DNA from: an uncultured Litorilinea sp.
GTDB taxonomy: Bacteria; Chloroflexota; Anaerolineae; Caldilineales; Caldilineaceae
Assembly: GCA_937922105.1 (NCBI GenBank)
Contig: CAKZVN010000216.1
Coordinates: 1-12,951, forward strand
DNA length: 12,951 nt
Direction: 5' to 3'
Shown here: piece by piece, positions 6,434-12,951 of the stretch
How the letters are laid out: each line of letters starts with the position of its first letter
Position numbering within the stretch: the stretch's first letter is position 1
Made by a program: the position numbers and the translations under genes
Notes under the pieces: model-generated
Database searches by the model: none
What the model was told of the DNA's origin: nothing
What the model saw: the letters and a program-made list of their open reading frames with translations, nothing else

Positions 6434-7513
6434 ATGCTGATCGTTGATACGCATCTTGATCTCTCCATGAATGCGCTGCAATGGAACCGCGATCTGTTGC
6501 AGTCGGTCTATACGATTCGCACGACGGAACAACTGGTCCCCGGCAAGGGCCGCGGTCTGGGGACGGTGGCGCTGCCAGAGATGCGCCGGGGGCGAGTCTT
6601 TTTGTCGGTGGTGACCCTGATCGCGCGCTCGACGGGGCGACCGTCCCCCCATATTGACTTTGCGTCCACGGCGCAGGCGTATGGGACGGCGCGCGGGCAA
6701 CTGGCCTACTATCGCGCGCTGGAGAAGCAGGGTCATATCCGCATGATCGAGGACAAGGCTGCGCTGGACGCGCATGTCGCCGAGTGGCAGGCGTGGGACG
6801 CAGCACACCCGGAAGAGAGCGACCTGACGCCGCCGCTGGGCTTTGTGCTGAGCATGGAGGGCGCCGACCCCATCCTGGTCCCGGAGGAACTGGGTGAGTG
6901 GCAGGCGGCGGGGCTGCGTCTGCTGGGGCCGACCCACTATGGGCCGGGGCGCTATGCCGGCGGCACAGGGACTGAGCTGGGCTTGACGCCTATCGGCGTG
7001 GCGTTGGTGCGCGAGATGGAGCGCTTGGGGGTGATTTTGGATGTGACCCATCTGTCGGACCAGGCCTTTTGGCAGGCGCTGGAGCATTATCACGGGCCGG
7101 TGCTGGCGAGCCACAACAACTGCCGGGCGCTGGTGCCCCATCAACGCCAGTTCAGCGACGATCAACTGCGCGCCATCATCAGCCGCGACGGGCTGATCGG
7201 GGTGGCGCTTGATGCGTGGATGTTGCAGCCGGGCTGGATTGTGGGCCAAAGCGACAATGCGAACGTGACCCTGGCGAATGTGGTGGATCACATTGATCAT
7301 ATCTGTGGATTAGCCGGTTCGGCGCGGCATGTGGCGCTGGGGACAGACCTGGACGGCGGCTTCGGTCGCGAGCAGTCCCCGCGCGACTTGGACACGATTG
7401 CGGATTTGCAGCGGATTGCCGTGCTGTTGCGCGAGCGCGGCTATGCCGAAGCCGATGTCGCCGCGATCATGCACGGCAACTGGTTACGCTTTTTGTCCGC
7501 GGCCTGGGCTTAG
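6434..7513 (+). CDS. Peptidase M19 / renal-dipeptidase family dipeptidase
   Basis: This 359-aa TIM-barrel binuclear zinc enzyme keeps all the expected ligands. DTHLD (5-9) gives His7 and Asp9. MEGAD gives the bridging Glu142. THLSD gives His206 and SHNNCR gives His227 with Arg231. His168 (GPTHYG) and Asp305 (GTDLDGG) match the catalytic His and Asp of the family. M19 enzymes hydrolyse dipeptides. Several accept a D-amino acid at the C-terminal position and some open beta-lactams. There is no signal peptide, so it should act in the cytoplasm on imported dipeptides. Two Shine-Dalgarno candidates precede the ATG: AAAGGAG 12 nt away and AGGA 3 nt away. It sits between the SDR and PHP genes in a likely operon. 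Confidence 0.9.
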   Translation: MLIVDTHLDLSMNALQWNRDLLQSVYTIRTTEQLVPGKGRGLGTVALPEMRRGRVFLSVVTLIARSTGRPSPHIDFASTAQAYGTARGQLAYYRALEKQGHIRMIEDKAALDAHVAEWQAWDAAHPEESDLTPPLGFVLSMEGADPILVPEELGEWQAAGLRLLGPTHYGPGRYAGGTGTELGLTPIGVALVREMERLGVILDVTHLSDQAFWQALEHYHGPVLASHNNCRALVPHQRQFSDDQLRAIISRDGLIGVALDAWMLQPGWIVGQSDNANVTLANVVDHIDHICGLAGSARHVALGTDLDGGFGREQSPRDLDTIADLQRIAVLLRERGYAEADVAAIMHGNWLRFLSAAWA

Positions 7514-7534
7514 AGGGGACAAGGAAAAGGCACG

Positions 7535-8446
7535 ATGCGTGGATTTCCGTTTGATCAGCCGGGCCGCTTTTGGCGCGGGAACTTGCACTGCCATTCGACC
7601 TTGAGCGACGGCAAATTGCCTGCTGCGGAGGTCTGCCGCCGTTATCAAGAAGCCGGCTATGACTTCATCAGTTTGACTGAGCATTTCATGGCGAGCTACG
7701 ACTTCCCGATTGCCGACACGCGGCCGTTCCGCAGCGCAGGCTTTACCACCCTCATCGGAAGCGAACTGCACGCGGGCGAGACTGAGATGGGCGGCGTCTG
7801 GCATATCTTGGCAGTGGGGTTGCCGTTGGACTTTGCGCCGCCCACTGCGCAGGAAAGCGGGCCGCAGTTGGCGGCGCGTGCGCGGGCGACCGGTGCGTTT
7901 GTGGCTGCGGCTCATCCGCAATGGTACACGCTCACCCAGGAAGATATTCTCTCGCTGGGGGAGATTGACGCCATCGAGGTCTACAACGGGGTGGCGGACG
8001 ACGGCAACGACCGCGCCGACAGTTGGCAGCTTACCGAGGTGCTCCTGGGTCGCGGCCGACGCTATCTGGTCTATGCGGCGGATGATTTTCATTACATCGA
8101 GACGCACCACGATTTCTGTCGCGGTTGGGTGTGGGTCAAGGCCGAGGAGTTGACGCCGGAAGCTCTGCTGGCGTCGCTCAAGGCGGGCTATTTCTATTCC
8201 AGCACCGGGCCGCAACTGTATGATGTGCAACTGGAGGCTGGGCGGCGGGTGACGGTGCGCTGTTCACCGGCGGAACGTGTCTTGGTCAACGGGCGCGGCC
8301 CGGCGACGGCAATGGCAGCAGGCCGTGGTCTGACCGAGGTGACGTTGGACATTTCCAAGCTCACCAGTCCCTATCTGCGTGTGACCGTGCGCGACAGTCT
8401 CGGCGGGCGCGCCTGGACCAATCCGCTTTGGCTGGACGAGTTGTAG
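7535..8446 (+). CDS. PHP-domain metallohydrolase, CehA/McbA-like
   Basis: This 303-aa protein begins with a PHP domain. HCHSTLSDG (18-26) contributes His18, His20 and Asp25. LTEH gives His50, GSELHA gives Glu77, and His90, His127 (AAHPQW) and the DDFH pair Asp184/His186 complete what looks like a full trinuclear metal site. The segment RGNLHCHSTLSDG...YDFISLTEH resembles the CehA/McbA branch, which includes a carbaryl hydrolase, although most members are uncharacterised. The last 90 residues (after about 215) look like a small beta-sandwich tail rather than a polymerase or histidinol-phosphatase domain. Phosphoester, ester or amide hydrolysis are all possible. The ATG is 21 bp after the dipeptidase stop, with AAGGAAAAGG upstream, which implies co-transcription. 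There is no signal peptide. Confidence 0.85.
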   Translation: MRGFPFDQPGRFWRGNLHCHSTLSDGKLPAAEVCRRYQEAGYDFISLTEHFMASYDFPIADTRPFRSAGFTTLIGSELHAGETEMGGVWHILAVGLPLDFAPPTAQESGPQLAARARATGAFVAAAHPQWYTLTQEDILSLGEIDAIEVYNGVADDGNDRADSWQLTEVLLGRGRRYLVYAADDFHYIETHHDFCRGWVWVKAEELTPEALLASLKAGYFYSSTGPQLYDVQLEAGRRVTVRCSPAERVLVNGRGPATAMAAGRGLTEVTLDISKLTSPYLRVTVRDSLGGRAWTNPLWLDEL

Positions 8447-8516
8447 GCTATTCCACCGGCGCGCCACCGGACAACACACCCAATCTATCGTATCTGGAAA
8501 GAAGCGAGAGGCGGCG

Positions 8517-9602
8517 ATGACGGAAATCGGGCTGCGTAAGGAGGAGTTGGATACCCCGGCGCTGTGGGTAGACTTGGACCGGCTGGAGCGCAACATTGCC
8601 GCGGTCGCCGGGGAACTTGCCGCGGCTGGTGTCGCCTGGCGCCCCCATACCAAAGGGATCAAGGTTCCCGCCATCGTCCATAAGATGCTCGCGGCGGGTG
8701 CGATCGGCGTGACGTGCGCCAAATTGAGCGAGGCCGAGGTAATGGCTGCGGCGGGCATCCGCGATATCTTGGTCGCCAACCAAGTGGTCGGCCCGCAAAA
8801 GGTGACGCGCTTGGCCGCGATCCAGCGGGCGGCGGATGTGAAGGCCGCGGTGGACAGCGTGGAGAATGTGGAGGAGATTGCTGCGGCTGCGCGCGCGGTG
8901 GGTGTGGAGGTGGGGCTGCTGGTAGAGGTGGACAGCGGAATGAACCGGGCCGGGGTGCAACCGGGCGCGGCGACGCTGGCGCTGGCAGAGCGGATTATGG
9001 CAACCGATGGGGTGAGTCTGCGCGGGCTGATGACATGGGAGGGACACGCGCTGGCGACCTCCAACGAGGAAGAAAAGGAAGCGTGCATTCGCCGCAGCAT
9101 CGGGCTATTGCTGGAGACGGCGGCGCTCTGCCGCGCAGCCGGTCTGCCGATTGACATTGTGAGCGGCGGCGGCAGCGGGACCTATCGCGTGACCGCGCAT
9201 ATTTCCGGCATGACTGAGGTCCAAGCCGGAGGTGCGATCTTCTGCGACCAGTCCTACCAAAGTTGGGGTGTGGATTTGGAGCCGGCCCTCTTCTTGCACG
9301 CACGGGTGACCAGTCGTCCGACGCCGACCCGGGTGATCTGCGATACCGGTTTCAAGACGGCGACGCGCGGATTTCTGCCGCCGCAACCGGTACAGTTTGC
9401 GGCGAGCAACGTGGTGCTCTCTGCCGAGCATGGAATCATCACCCTGGCGGAGCCGAGCGCAACGCCGCGCGTCGGCGAGACCTTCGACTTGGTTCCAGGG
9501 TACGGTGATGCCACAGTTTTTTTACATGACACGCTCTATGGGGTGCGCCGCGGGCGTGTGGAAAGTGTATGGGCTGTGGCGGGGCGGGGGAAATTACGCT
9601 GA
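8517..9602 (+). CDS. D-threonine aldolase / DSD1-like PLP enzyme
   Basis: This 361-aa fold type III PLP enzyme pairs an alanine-racemase-like barrel with a D-serine-dehydratase-like C-terminal domain. RPHTKGIK (42-49) holds the PLP lysine, Lys46. SGGGSGTY (216-223) is the phosphate-binding glycine loop. In characterised relatives the C-terminal domain has Pro-x-His-x-Cys/Asp to bind a catalytic metal. Here the equivalent is PGYGDATVFLHD (327-338), with Tyr329 at the His position. Family reactions are retro-aldol cleavage of D-3-hydroxy amino acids to glycine plus aldehyde, or D-serine dehydration. Which applies is uncertain, given the altered metal site. The ATG has GAGAGG 5 nt upstream. It is the last gene of the 5585-9602 run, with a 70-bp gap to the PHP gene, and pairs well with a dipeptidase that can release D-residues. 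Confidence 0.85.
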   Translation: MTEIGLRKEELDTPALWVDLDRLERNIAAVAGELAAAGVAWRPHTKGIKVPAIVHKMLAAGAIGVTCAKLSEAEVMAAAGIRDILVANQVVGPQKVTRLAAIQRAADVKAAVDSVENVEEIAAAARAVGVEVGLLVEVDSGMNRAGVQPGAATLALAERIMATDGVSLRGLMTWEGHALATSNEEEKEACIRRSIGLLLETAALCRAAGLPIDIVSGGGSGTYRVTAHISGMTEVQAGGAIFCDQSYQSWGVDLEPALFLHARVTSRPTPTRVICDTGFKTATRGFLPPQPVQFAASNVVLSAEHGIITLAEPSATPRVGETFDLVPGYGDATVFLHDTLYGVRRGRVESVWAVAGRGKLR

Positions 9603-9668
9603 CATGCCTTCTCTGGCAGGCTCCCTGTGGTACAAAGATGGGGATTAGTCCAAAGGAGCGGTACACGC

Positions 9669-9674
9669 TATACT
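9669..9674 (+). promoter_or_regulatory. Putative -10 box before the Yip1-family gene
   Basis: TATACT matches the -10 consensus at five of six positions in a GC-rich setting. No convincing -35 lies 16-18 nt upstream. The predicted start (near 9681) coincides with the first base of an inverted repeat in the leader. Confidence 0.4.
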
Positions 9675-9680
9675 GGGTTT

Positions 9681-9776
9681 AGGTCTATCCTCGGACACAG
9701 CGCCGCATCATCGAAGCACCTCCCTGATGCTAGACCTTACGAGTAAACAGCGCCAATCGTACTCATGAAGGAGGGG
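9681..9776 (+). promoter_or_regulatory. Structured leader RNA candidate with anti-Shine-Dalgarno loop
   Basis: AGGTCTA (9681-9687) pairs with TAGACCT (9731-9737), and GCATCA (9705-9710) pairs with TGATGC (9725-9730). The two 3' arms are contiguous, so the helices could stack into about 13 bp with a 17-nt bulge. The 14-nt apical loop ends in CCTCCC. Its CCTCC (9719-9723) is complementary to GGAGG (9770-9774) in the Shine-Dalgarno of the next gene. That would allow a pseudoknot-like block of translation. No known riboswitch class is recognised. Confidence 0.4.
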
Positions 9777-9780
9777 AAGG

Positions 9781-10425
9781 ATGAACTTCGACTTGAACAC
9801 CACGATTGATATTTGGCGGCGCGTATTGACGCAGCCAGGTGAGGAGGTCTTCGAGCAGGAGAAACTGGACGCCAACGGCACGCTGACGCTGGGGGTGATC
9901 TGGATGGTGATTGCCGGCGTGATCGCCGCCATCTTCGGGGTCATTCAAGCCGTCTTGGGCATAGGAGCCATGACCACGGCGCTATCGCAGGCCGGGTTGC
10001 CGCCGGAGATGGAGCAGATGCTAAGCCCGATGATGGGGAGCATGCTGGGCGGGGCGACTTTCGTGTCCATCATCACGGTACCGGTCTTCTTTTTGATCGG
10101 CGCATTGATCTATCACCTCTTGGCGACGGTTTTGGGCGGAAGCGGCGACTTCGGCAAGTTCGCCTATTTGTTCGCCACCTTCCAGGCACCGTTGACGATG
10201 GGCGCGGCGCTCCTGGGGGTGATCCCGGTGCTCGGTGGGTGTCTTGCCCTCTTGCTATCTGTGTATTCCTATGTATTGAGCTATTTTGCCATCAAGGTTA
10301 ACTACGGTTTGACACAAGGTCGTGCCCTGGCGGTGATCCTGATCCCGCTGGGGGTTTTGTTGCTGCTGGGTGTCTGTGCCTTGATTGTGGTGCTTGCCGG
10401 GTTGGCGTCGTTGGCTGCGAACTGA
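9781..10425 (+). CDS. Yip1-domain membrane protein of unknown function
   Basis: This 214-aa protein has a short soluble N-terminus (about 1-33, with the family-like FDLNTTIDIWRRVLTQPGEE) followed by roughly five hydrophobic segments, near 34-62, 93-116, 128-147, 149-172 and 181-210. A Met-rich, Gly-rich loop (78-91: MEQMLSPMMGSMLG) lies between the first two. The arrangement fits the bacterial YIP1 family. Eukaryotic Yip1 proteins act in vesicle traffic, but no bacterial role is established, so I assign none. Translation has a very strong purine-rich site, GAAGGAGGGGAAGG, that abuts the ATG. The gene appears to be a single unit with its own leader and a downstream hairpin terminator. Confidence 0.75.
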   Translation: MNFDLNTTIDIWRRVLTQPGEEVFEQEKLDANGTLTLGVIWMVIAGVIAAIFGVIQAVLGIGAMTTALSQAGLPPEMEQMLSPMMGSMLGGATFVSIITVPVFFLIGALIYHLLATVLGGSGDFGKFAYLFATFQAPLTMGAALLGVIPVLGGCLALLLSVYSYVLSYFAIKVNYGLTQGRALAVILIPLGVLLLLGVCALIVVLAGLASLAAN

Positions 10426-10444
10426 CCGGCGCGTCGCGTTGTGC

Positions 10445-10479
10445 GCGGGGCCGGTGACGGCGCAGCCTGCCGGCCCCGC
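10445..10479 (+). terminator. GC-rich hairpin after the Yip1-family gene
   Basis: GCGGGGCCGG (10445-10454) and CCGGCCCCGC (10470-10479) form a perfect 10-bp stem with a 15-nt loop, 20 bp past the stop codon at 10423-10425. Only TT follows, so there is no real U-tract. It is a probable transcription stop or 3'-end stabiliser. Confidence 0.55.
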
Positions 10480-10576
10480 TTCCGACGCAAGCCGGTGGTT
10501 GTCTACTCCTTCCCCTCCGATCAATCTATCTTCCTGTCCGCGCGACCTACGCAGGCGACGGTGACGTGGTATTGCA

Positions 10577-12637
10577 ATGACCCATCCGTTCTTCTCGCTC
10601 TATTCCCACGGTTTTGTGCGTGTGGCGGTCTGTGTTCCCCATGTGCGCGTGGCGGACCCAGCCTATAACACGGCGCGCACGATTCATTTGGCAGCCCAGG
10701 CCTCGGCTCGCCATGCGGCGGTGGCGCTTTTCCCGGAGATGGGCATCTCGGCTTATGCCAATGACGACCTGTTCCAGCAGGATGCGCTGTTGGAGGCTGT
10801 GCTTGCGGGCGTGGCGCAGGTGGTGGAAGCCAGTCGCAATTTGACCCCGCTGCTCGTCGTGGGCGCGCCCCTGCGCTTGGAGCAGCGCCTTTATAACTGC
10901 GCGGTGGTGATCTATCGCGGGGATCTATTGGGGATTGTGCCCAAGAGCTATTTGCCCAACTATCGCGAGTTTTATGAGAAGCGCCATTTTGCCGCAGCGC
11001 GCGATGCGCTGGCGCGCGAGGTGAATTTCCTGGGGCGGCGAGTCCCTTTCGGCAACGACCTGATCTTCGAAGACACGCGCAACCCCGACTTCGCGCTGCA
11101 TGTGGAGATTTGCGAAGATGTGTGGACGCCGATTCCCCCCAGCACCTATGCGGCGTTGGCGGGCGCGACGGTGTTGGCGAATCTGTCGGCGTCCAACATC
11201 ACGGTGGGCAAGGCGGAATACCGCCGTGCGCTGTGCGCGGGACAGTCGGGCAAGTGTGTGGCGGCTTATCTTTACTCTGCGGCGGGTCCGGGGGAATCCA
11301 CCACCGATCTCGCCTGGGACGGGCACGCGCTGATCTATGAGAACGGCGCGCTGCTGGTGGAGTCGCAGCGTTTTGCCACGGAGGAGCAGGTGATCACGGG
11401 CGATGTGGATGTGGCGCGGTTGGTGCAAGACCGTATGCGTCTGAGTTCGTTTACGGACAGCGTTGCCGATCACCGTGCGCGGTTGAGCGGGATGCGCCGG
11501 GTGGGCTTCACCTTTATCCCGCCGGCGGAGCCGGTGCCGTTGGCACGGGCAGTCAACCGCTTTCCGTTTGTGCCCAGCGACCCGGCGCTGCTGGATGAGC
11601 GCTGCTACGAGGTGTACAACATCCAGGTACATGCGCTGATGCAACGCTTGCAGGCGACCGGGATCGCGAAGGTGGTCATCGGGGTATCGGGCGGGCTGGA
11701 TTCGACGCAGGCGTTGATTGTGGCGGCGCGCACCATGGATCGGCTGGGTTTGGACCGGCGCAACATCTTGGCCTATACCATGCCCGGCTTTGCCACTAGT
11801 TCGGTGACGTTGCAAAACGCTCACGGCTTGATGGCCGCGCTGGGGGTGAGCGCGCACGAGATTGACATCCGCCCATCGTGTATGCAGATGCTGCGCGATT
11901 TGGACCATCCCTATGCCCGCGGCGAGCCGGTCTATGACGTCACGTTTGAAAATGTGCAGGCGGGTGAGCGCACCTCCCATCTCTTCCGTTTGGCGAACCA
12001 CCACAACGCGATCGTGTTGGGGACGGGCGATCTCAGCGAGCTGGCGTTGGGGTGGGCAACTTATGGCGTGGGCGATCAGATGTCGCACTATAATGTCAAC
12101 GCGTCTGTGCCCAAGACCTTGATCCAGTATCTGATCCGGTGGGCGGTGGAGACAAACCAGTACGGCGCGGACGCGTCTGCGATTTTGACTTCGATCTTAG
12201 AGACGGAGATTTCGCCTGAACTGGTGCCGCACACGGACGGCAAGCAAGACCGCCCCGCGCAAAGCACCGAAGCCAAGATCGGCCCCTATGAGTTGCAAGA
12301 CTTTAATCTCTACTATGTGACCCGCTTTGGTTTCCGGCCCAGCAAGGTGGCGTTCCTGAGCTGGTCGGCGTGGCACGACCGCACGCAGGGCGAATGGCCT
12401 GCGCTCTTGCCGGAGGCCAAACGCAACCAATATGACCTGCCCACCATCAAGCGCTGGCTGGAAATTTTTCTGTTTCGATTCTTCCAGATCAGCCAGTTTA
12501 AGCGGTCGGCGATGCCGAATGGCCCGAAGGTCGGGTCGGGCGGCTCACTCTCGCCGCGCGGGGATTGGCGCGCACCGAGTGATTCGAGCGCGGCGACGTG
12601 GTTGGCGGAATTACGCGCAAACGTACCCGATCTGTAG
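10577..12637 (+). CDS. nadE: Glutamine-dependent NAD+ synthetase
   Basis: This 686-aa two-domain enzyme converts nicotinate adenine dinucleotide to NAD+ using ATP and ammonia taken from glutamine. The N-terminal nitrilase-type glutaminase domain (about 1-290) shows the full Glu-Lys-Cys triad: Glu54 in FPEMG, Lys123 in PKSYLPNYREFYEKR and Cys179 in EICEDVW. The C-terminal synthetase domain carries the ATP PP-loop SGGLDS (371-376) and GTGDLSELALGWATYGVGD (482-500). Length and motif positions are close to the long Mycobacterium-type enzyme (about 680 aa). The ATG at 10577 gives homology from the first residues (FVRVAV), but no good Shine-Dalgarno precedes it. The 151-bp gap upstream holds the hairpin of the previous gene and no clear promoter. 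It is probably an independent housekeeping gene. The 48-bp gap to the next gene allows co-transcription. Confidence 0.95.
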   Translation: MTHPFFSLYSHGFVRVAVCVPHVRVADPAYNTARTIHLAAQASARHAAVALFPEMGISAYANDDLFQQDALLEAVLAGVAQVVEASRNLTPLLVVGAPLRLEQRLYNCAVVIYRGDLLGIVPKSYLPNYREFYEKRHFAAARDALAREVNFLGRRVPFGNDLIFEDTRNPDFALHVEICEDVWTPIPPSTYAALAGATVLANLSASNITVGKAEYRRALCAGQSGKCVAAYLYSAAGPGESTTDLAWDGHALIYENGALLVESQRFATEEQVITGDVDVARLVQDRMRLSSFTDSVADHRARLSGMRRVGFTFIPPAEPVPLARAVNRFPFVPSDPALLDERCYEVYNIQVHALMQRLQATGIAKVVIGVSGGLDSTQALIVAARTMDRLGLDRRNILAYTMPGFATSSVTLQNAHGLMAALGVSAHEIDIRPSCMQMLRDLDHPYARGEPVYDVTFENVQAGERTSHLFRLANHHNAIVLGTGDLSELALGWATYGVGDQMSHYNVNASVPKTLIQYLIRWAVETNQYGADASAILTSILETEISPELVPHTDGKQDRPAQSTEAKIGPYELQDFNLYYVTRFGFRPSKVAFLSWSAWHDRTQGEWPALLPEAKRNQYDLPTIKRWLEIFLFRFFQISQFKRSAMPNGPKVGSGGSLSPRGDWRAPSDSSAATWLAELRANVPDL

Positions 12638-12685
12638 CTGGGCCGGGAGGAGCATTCGGCACAGGGCGGTACAGGAAAGGGGAGT

Positions 12686-12951
12686 ATGACGATGATGCGA
12701 CAGTTGGGGCGCAGCGGCATCGAGGTAAGCGCCCTGGGACTGGGCTGCTGGGCCATCGGCGGGCCGTTTTGGCGCGGCACGACGCCGGTCGGCTGGGGAC
12801 AGGTGAATGACCAGGAATCGTTGGCTGCGATTGAGCGCGCCCTGGAATTGGGGATCACCTTCTTCGATACGGCGGATGTCTACGGCTGTGGGCACAGCGA
12901 GCGTATCTTGGGTCAGGCACTGGCAAGTCGGCGCAACCAGGTGGTGATCGC
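12686..12951 (+). CDS. Aldo/keto reductase, N-terminal part (runs off window end)
   Basis: The frame from ATG 12686 is open to the window end (88 codons). It begins MTMMRQLGRSGIEVSALGLG, the classic first strand of aldo/keto reductases, and continues with an Ala-Leu-rich helix and ITFFDTADVYGCGHSE. Asp61 and Tyr66 in DTADVYG are the first two residues of the catalytic tetrad. The Lys and His lie beyond the window. These TIM-barrel enzymes reduce aldehydes or ketones with NADPH. The substrate cannot be told. AGGAAAGG sits 5 nt before the ATG. In-frame ATGs at 12692 and 12695 are alternative starts. The insertion GPFWRGTTPVGWGQVND (26-42) before the first helix is typical of the AKR branch that forms bacterial potassium-channel-beta-like and L-fucose/galactose dehydrogenase-like enzymes. 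Confidence 0.9.
   Translation, partial: MTMMRQLGRSGIEVSALGLGCWAIGGPFWRGTTPVGWGQVNDQESLAAIERALELGITFFDTADVYGCGHSERILGQALASRRNQVVI

Noticed and set aside
5603..7300. 565-codon open frame on the minus strand across the SDR and dipeptidase genes
   Set aside because: It lies wholly antisense to two well-supported enzymes. Its composition (Arg/His/Gln/Pro-rich, no domain) is what GC-rich codon bias gives on the opposite strand.
8481..10530. Shared 9-mer CAATCTATC upstream of the PLP-enzyme gene (8481-8489) and of nadE (10522-10530)
   Set aside because: Many 9-mers recur by chance in 13 kb, and the two sites differ in distance to the start codon.
10925..12088. 387-codon open frame on the minus strand inside nadE
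   Set aside because: It is antisense to a fully conserved NAD+ synthetase, has low-complexity Arg/His/Gln composition, and shows no start context.

Overview
The window is GC-rich, densely coding bacterial chromosome. It looks like Chloroflexota (Anaerolineae/Caldilineae-like), but this is an inference from gene flavour, codon use and a dispersed CTGAGCG/GCGAAG-type repeat, not from a marker gene. I see no phage, transposase, CRISPR, tRNA or rRNA.

Layout, left to right. (1) 1-293: the start of a leftward gene with a signal-peptide-like N-terminus (cut by the window edge), its upstream region with phased 9-nt direct repeats, and a hairpin terminator. (2) 294-2411, leftward: a 705-aa UvrD/AddB-like superfamily 1 ATPase with a good Walker A but degenerate motifs II, III and VI, behind a near-consensus sigma-70-type promoter. 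(3) 2556-3647, rightward: a class V aminotransferase of the alanine-glyoxylate/serine-pyruvate type, whose 3' end overlaps tail-to-tail by 17 bp with (4) a leftward phoU-like gene (3631-4326). (5) A 244-bp divergent intergenic region with hairpins and a putative promoter, then a TauE/SafE-type membrane exporter (4571-5356). (6) A 228-bp gap holding a degenerate dispersed repeat. (7) 5585-9602: four closely spaced rightward genes, namely an SDR oxidoreductase, an M19 dipeptidase, a PHP/CehA-like metallohydrolase and a D-threonine-aldolase-like PLP enzyme. They form a plausible catabolic operon for dipeptides, D-amino acids or hydroxy-amino acids. (8) A 178-bp leader with a promoter-like element and a structured RNA candidate, then a Yip1-family membrane protein (9781-10425) with a terminator hairpin. 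(9) Glutamine-dependent NAD+ synthetase (10577-12637). (10) The start of an aldo/keto reductase (12686 to the window end).

Most genes are recognisable families. The least ordinary material is in the gaps and in altered active sites: the degraded helicase-like ATPase, the leader RNA before the Yip1 gene whose loop can pair with its own Shine-Dalgarno, two hairpins 4.2 kb apart with identical 9-nt arms but different loops, and the PLP enzyme with Tyr where relatives carry a metal-binding His. No complete novel system is evident. The best candidate for a new functional unit is the four-gene cluster 5585-9602.
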